Of a DNA stretch of 64,000 nt, positions 60,296-64,000 are shown in pieces. The stretch covers positions 1 through 64,000 of the forward strand of contig NZ_JACSQS010000010.1 in assembly GCF_014836545.1 (NCBI RefSeq), given 5' to 3'. How positions within the stretch are numbered: position 1 is the stretch's first letter; each line of letters opens with the position of its first letter. The notes below the pieces were generated by a model, which was not told the DNA's origin, searched no databases, and was given only the letters and a program-made list of their open reading frames with translations. The stretch is from Stenotrophomonas lacuserhaii. GTDB taxonomy: Bacteria > Pseudomonadota > Gammaproteobacteria > Xanthomonadales > Xanthomonadaceae. Position numbers and translations under genes: made by a program.

Positions 60296-61571
60296 ATGCC
60301 AACCAAGAAGAAGAAGACGCCACGCCAGACAGCGCGTAACCTGCCAAGGCTGCCGAAGGAGCGGATTGATCAGCTCGCCACTGGGACGATGAGCGCCGGG
60401 AAGATCGAGGACATCTCGGCAGCCCTGAAGATGGCACTGATCAAGCGTGCACCGGGGGCCGAACCTGGGCACCATTTGGGCTACTCCGCAGGCGCAAAGC
60501 TCCGGCCCGAGGCGCGCAACCAGCGCAACGGAAAGAGAGCAAGACGGTACTGACTGACCATGGCCCGCAGCGGTTGGATATGGCCCCTGATCGCGACGGC
60601 AGCTTCCAGCCGATCCTGATCTCCAAGCACGAGCGGCGCTTTGCCGGCTTTGACGACAAGATCATCGCCATGTCCGCACGAGGCATGAGCGGCCGGGATG
60701 TCCATGCGTTCCTGGCCGAGCAGTACGCCACGGAGGTGTCGCCGGACTTCATCAGCTCGGTAACCGACGGAGTTCTTGAAGAAGTGGCCCTGTGGCAGCA
60801 ACGCCCATCGGAGCCGATGTATCCGGTAGTACCTTCGACCCACTGCGTGTGAAGATCCGCGAAGAAGGCCTGGCATTCAGCAATGCGGTCTACCTGGCGC
60901 TGGGCGTACCGCCTGGTGGCACGCGGGACATCCTTGGCATTTGGATTGAGACCACCGAGGGCGCCAAGTTCTGGATGAGGGTGTTCAACGATCTCAAAGC
61001 GCGCGGCGTGGAAGACTAGACCGGCCATACATCCTGATCGCGGTGACCGACGACCTGAAGGGCATGCCCGACGCACTGGCGGCGGCGTACCCGGCCACCG
61101 CCCCGCAGACCTGCATCGTGCATTTGACTCGGAACGCCCTCGACTGCGCGGACTGGAAAACCATAAGCCGCTCGCAGCGCCCCTCCCAGCCGATCTACCA
61201 GGCGACCCATGCCGAGGCCGCAGAACAGGCGCTCGCGGCGTTTGAGGCCGGCCCGCCTGGGCCTCCGGTACCCACCCTGACAATGGCCCTGGCGGTGAGT
61301 TCGGGACCGCGTCGCCCCATTTTTCGTCTTCCTTATGGGAATCCGCAAGGTCATCCACACCACCAACGCCATCGAGAGCGTCAATGCGCAGTTGCGCAAA
61401 GCCATCAAGACCTGAGGGCATTTCCCCACCGATGAGGCAGCGACCAAGCTGATCTGGTTGGGTCCACGCAACATCACGGCCAACTGGACCGGCAACAGCC
61501 ATGGACGGAAAGAGGCGATGAGCCAGTTTGCGGTCCTCTAGGGAGACAGGCTCATCCGCTCGCCTTACTGA
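60296..61571 (+). pseudogene. IS256 family transposase, decayed
   Basis: The pieces in order are MPTKKKKTPRQTARNLPRLP, FQPILISKHERRFAGFDDKI, FISSVTDGVLEEVALWQQRP, VKIREEGLAFSNAVYLALGV, GIWIETTEGAKFWMRVFNDL and [18 protein letters not shown], ending GDRLIRSPY. They fall in different frames (breaks near 60540, 60840 and 61290) and are cut by stops at 61018-61020, about 61413 and 61539-61541. They include the IS256/MULE DDE pattern. At least five inactivating changes show an old, immobile copy. It lies next to the HATPase/receiver pair and marks past insertion. Confidence 0.88.
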
Positions 61572-61778
61572 GAACCCAGGCCGCCTGCCGGCGGCCATCG
61601 TCGCCCGAACCCAAAAAAAGGAGACTCTCCGCGCTTCTCGACAGATCCAAAGTAGGCAGGGAAAGCCACCTGCGTTTACGCACACATCAATTCAGTGAGT
61701 TCAATACAGGGAAGGCATGCGGCGCACAAATCTTCCTCATGAGGTAAAACAAGTGCGCCACATGAGATCGTTGCATGC

Positions 61779-63476
61779 CTACTTCCCAATCTTTCCCAAG
61801 GAGCTAAGCCTCAAGTACTCCGAGTCACTTACACCAATTCTCATCCAACTACCGAGCATGGCGGCCGCCTCACTCACTGCACGCGTATAGCGGATTTCTC
61901 CTATCCATTCGAACTTCGCATTCTCAACGTCACAAAAGACAAACGAATTATTCTCACGCCCGGCCAGAACTCGCTGCATAGAATTATCCGGAGCGAAGTT
62001 GAAGGACCTGATGAATGGTCTTTTTGAATCAATCTCCAGGCATTTCTCGACCGCGCCGGCCTCACGAATAACCAGTCCGTACTTCTCGGCGTTCACCCTA
62101 GCTCTTAGGAACACGAATGCTGCGTCCTCTTTGAGCCTCAACGTATCGCAAGCGGGGGTTAGGCAGATGAGATACTCAATGTCAGCTCCAGCACCCGGCC
62201 TATATGTTACAAGGCTACCTGTCGTTAGGGATGGCCTCCAATGCTCGTCACTTGGAACCTTTGATCGACCATGCGCTTCGCGTTTTAGGGCAACCAATCG
62301 CGCGAATTCATGCTCCGACTGCTTTGATTTCTCGATCGATCCAGCAAGGGAGGAAGAAATCAACCAGCGCCGCTCACGGAGCAGCTGCACGTCCCGGTCA
62401 ATTCCTCTGAACACCTTATCGTCTTTTACGCCACCTTCAACTATCTCCTTGAGCAAGGAAAAGTCAACAATGCTATCTCCCTTCTTCTGCTCGGTGACCT
62501 GAGATTTCTTTGCCTCTAGCCACCCCATCACGGGCCGCTTATCGAGAAATCGATCGGCAACACGCTCCAACCCCAGCGCAGAATCGCACTCAGAAACGAG
62601 CAACTCGCGAATCATCTGAGGCACATCCTCTCTGGGATTAGTTATCGTGTAATTCGCAACATAGGCTGGGTCCAACCATGCTCCGAATCTTGTCAGCATA
62701 TGATGGGCGCTTTTCCTAATCGCCCCCACTGCAGCCAAAGCGAATGACGGAACTAGACCATCTGCGAAATAACCGAAAGCCCTAATTAACTCGGATGGCA
62801 GAAGCGAAACCGGCGTGGATGTTTTGTTCTTCATTACTACGACAGTACTCTCTCCCGCCGCGCAAAAGTCCTGACCTGGCACGTCCGCCAAGGAAATACC
62901 ACCACGCAGCATGGCACTCTTCACATCATCAAATATGCCGTGGCTCAGAACCTCACCTGTGTAGATGCAGACAAGCCGCAACCGTCCATTCTCGCCATGA
63001 TCACGACGAGCTATTTCTTCAACCACTTTTATCGTCACGGATGAATCTTGCGGCTGCAGGTACCAGTCGATGATTACCAAGTCCGAAACCATTGATGCAG
63101 AGACAGCTCGCTCGATTTTCTGCGCAACATTACCATCAGCATCATTCGGGAGAACGAAAGCGCATGCAATACCCCTGGACGAAAAATCATCTGAGATGCC
63201 GCGAACATCTAGCCCGTGAGCGCTTAGCTCAACGACTGGCTCGGGAACCTCTAATGTGGCAGCTTCATCACCAAGACCACTATCGGCTGCAATCTCACCA
63301 GACATCTCTGCTCTCGGTGAAGTTACAAGCTCGGGCTCGTTGTCGATGACGACAGCAGTCTTCAAGAATTCTTTGACCGCGAGGTCGACATGAATATCCC
63401 ATTCCGAATGCGCGTCTACGCATCGACCATCCGCATCCTGCTGCTGCGCGCCCTGGAGATCCGTCTTATCCATCAT
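61779..63476 (-). CDS. Receiver-domain protein paired with a HATPase (predicted conflict-system regulator or effector)
   Basis: A 565-aa protein starting MMDKTDLQGAQQQDADGRCV at 63476; AAGGA 5 bases upstream supports this over the TTG at 63491. The N-terminal third is an unusual receiver: VVIDNE with D45, a long insert, VSDLVIIDWYL with D137 as likely phospho-acceptor, and LVCIYTGEVLSHG. The remaining 380 residues are a large domain with mixed helix and strand (VSLLPSELIRAFGYFADGLV, YLICLTPACDTLRLKEDAAF) and no known effector fold. It overlaps the kinase gene by 11 bases. It resembles the Pfam family named Response receiver domain (Response_reg_2; name from memory). It shows AT-richer, acquired codon use. 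Confidence 0.75.
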   Translation of the reverse strand: MMDKTDLQGAQQQDADGRCVDAHSEWDIHVDLAVKEFLKTAVVIDNEPELVTSPRAEMSGEIAADSGLGDEAATLEVPEPVVELSAHGLDVRGISDDFSSRGIACAFVLPNDADGNVAQKIERAVSASMVSDLVIIDWYLQPQDSSVTIKVVEEIARRDHGENGRLRLVCIYTGEVLSHGIFDDVKSAMLRGGISLADVPGQDFCAAGESTVVVMKNKTSTPVSLLPSELIRAFGYFADGLVPSFALAAVGAIRKSAHHMLTRFGAWLDPAYVANYTITNPREDVPQMIRELLVSECDSALGLERVADRFLDKRPVMGWLEAKKSQVTEQKKGDSIVDFSLLKEIVEGGVKDDKVFRGIDRDVQLLRERRWLISSSLAGSIEKSKQSEHEFARLVALKREAHGRSKVPSDEHWRPSLTTGSLVTYRPGAGADIEYLICLTPACDTLRLKEDAAFVFLRARVNAEKYGLVIREAGAVEKCLEIDSKRPFIRSFNFAPDNSMQRVLAGRENNSFVFCDVENAKFEWIGEIRYTRAVSEAAAMLGSWMRIGVSDSEYLRLSSLGKIGK

Positions 63477-64000
63477 TTGATTCCTTCTCAAATATCCCGA
63501 ACACGGTAGAGTCCCTATCAGAAGAGACGAGAATCAGTTCAAACCCTTCGCGACCAAGAGCTTCCTTGCTGATAGCTAGACCAAGCCCCCTACCGCCGGG
63601 CCGCTGCGTCTCCCCGAGTTCAAAGATGCGATCACGCAGCCTGGCTTCGATAGCTGGCCCATTATTGGACAAAAGAAAGCCCCTGCGGTCAGCGTCCAGT
63701 TTTATGGCCTTCCTCTGAAGCCCACCGACATTTAGCCAATAAATGGCATTGTCTATTATGTTAATGAATGCGCCCACGAGAGCTGACGATCTCGCCTCAA
63801 CTTTGAAAGCCCTAAACTCCATTGAGGCCTCCAGCTCAATTGTCTCTGCCGAAAGCTGATCTTGGAAGACGTTCCGAACAATCTCGATGATCTCGCTACC
63901 CGAAATCGTTACCCTCGAACGATGTAGCCTTCTGCCTAGCGGATCAAGCGCCTTTAAGTACCCGTCAAGGTGCTCGACATGAGTTCTCAAGTTCTTGTAA
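63466..64000 (-). CDS. Histidine-kinase-like ATPase (C-terminal part; gene runs past the window)
   Basis: The visible 178 residues are the end of a longer protein. They contain a helical linker (DGYLKALDPLGRRLHRSRVT) and a HATPase domain: N box FINIIDNAIYWLN, a G1 region read as LSNNGPAI where the usual aspartate of D-x-G is asparagine, and G2 GGRGLGLAISKEALGREGFE. The change at G1 may weaken or alter ATP binding. It overlaps the receiver gene start by 11 bases, so the two work as a coupled pair. The N-terminus and sensor are outside the window. Confidence 0.78.
   Translation of the reverse strand, partial: YKNLRTHVEHLDGYLKALDPLGRRLHRSRVTISGSEIIEIVRNVFQDQLSAETIELEASMEFRAFKVEARSSALVGAFINIIDNAIYWLNVGGLQRKAIKLDADRRGFLLSNNGPAIEARLRDRIFELGETQRPGGRGLGLAISKEALGREGFELILVSSDRDSTVFGIFEKESNDG

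Noticed and set aside
60441-61685. 414-aa minus-strand frame
   Set aside because: Antisense to the IS256 remnant, whose transposase motifs are clear on the plus strand.

Overview
The window is high-GC gammaproteobacterial DNA that looks like Stenotrophomonas (S. maltophilia complex, Xanthomonadaceae). The evidence is the strongly GC-biased third codon positions, many gene types usual in xanthomonads, and numerous intergenic GTAG-type palindromes of the SMAG kind known from S. maltophilia (for example 5203-5281, 7988-8059, 36597-36670, 36757-36830). The first 48 bases are a C homopolymer that looks like an assembly artefact. No rRNA, tRNA or CRISPR array was recognised.

From 0.4 to about 39.6 kb the window is ordinary chromosomal backbone. 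In order it holds msrB, the flagellar stator genes motA and motB, several small conserved proteins (DUF4031, DUF6630, DUF3297), a CPA1 Na+/H+ antiporter, a DODA-type dioxygenase, and a large PAS-GGDEF-EAL protein. These are followed by an M13 metallopeptidase, an MpaB/DUF2236 oxygenase, a LytS/LytTR two-component pair and an M28 peptidase. An ECF42 sigma-factor module (yciI-VOC-sigma plus a divergent yciI) comes next, with a candidate autoregulated promoter and a 52-bp palindrome inside the operon. Then come an NHL/M23-like exported protein, an SLT transglycosylase, a CSS-EAL phosphodiesterase, a frameshifted ABC-F gene behind an unusual leader, MerC behind a Zur-like palindrome, a methyltransferase, a TPR membrane protein, a polysaccharide deacetylase, an alpha/beta hydrolase and a HelD-like helicase.

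From 39.9 to 47.0 kb there is an RHS locus. A 1229-aa exported RHS protein with three 114-aa repeats overlaps by one base (TGATG) a second RHS protein that carries the core and a variable tail. Small putative immunity or membrane genes follow, with a chimeric fragment that joins an RHS scar to the end of a DUF4279-like immunity protein. A YncE-like beta-propeller gene and a secreted protein of unknown function come after this.

From 49.6 kb to the right edge the DNA is accessory and has the character of a conflict or defence island, with lower and patchier GC. It contains two bacteria-killing type IV secretion (X-Tfe) effector genes with C-terminal XVIPCD signals, each preceded by its likely immunity gene: a lipoprotein for a possible Cys/His hydrolase, and an Imm11/DUF1629 protein for an AHH-nuclease effector. 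Between and beyond them lie a single-HKD phospholipase-D-like nuclease, a truncated exported protein, a three-gene overlapping cassette with a HigA-like regulator, an orphan McrB-N(DUF3578)-DUF3883 nuclease, a decayed IS256 transposase, and a HATPase plus receiver-domain pair cut by the window end. The VirB/VirD4 secretion machine itself is not in this window.
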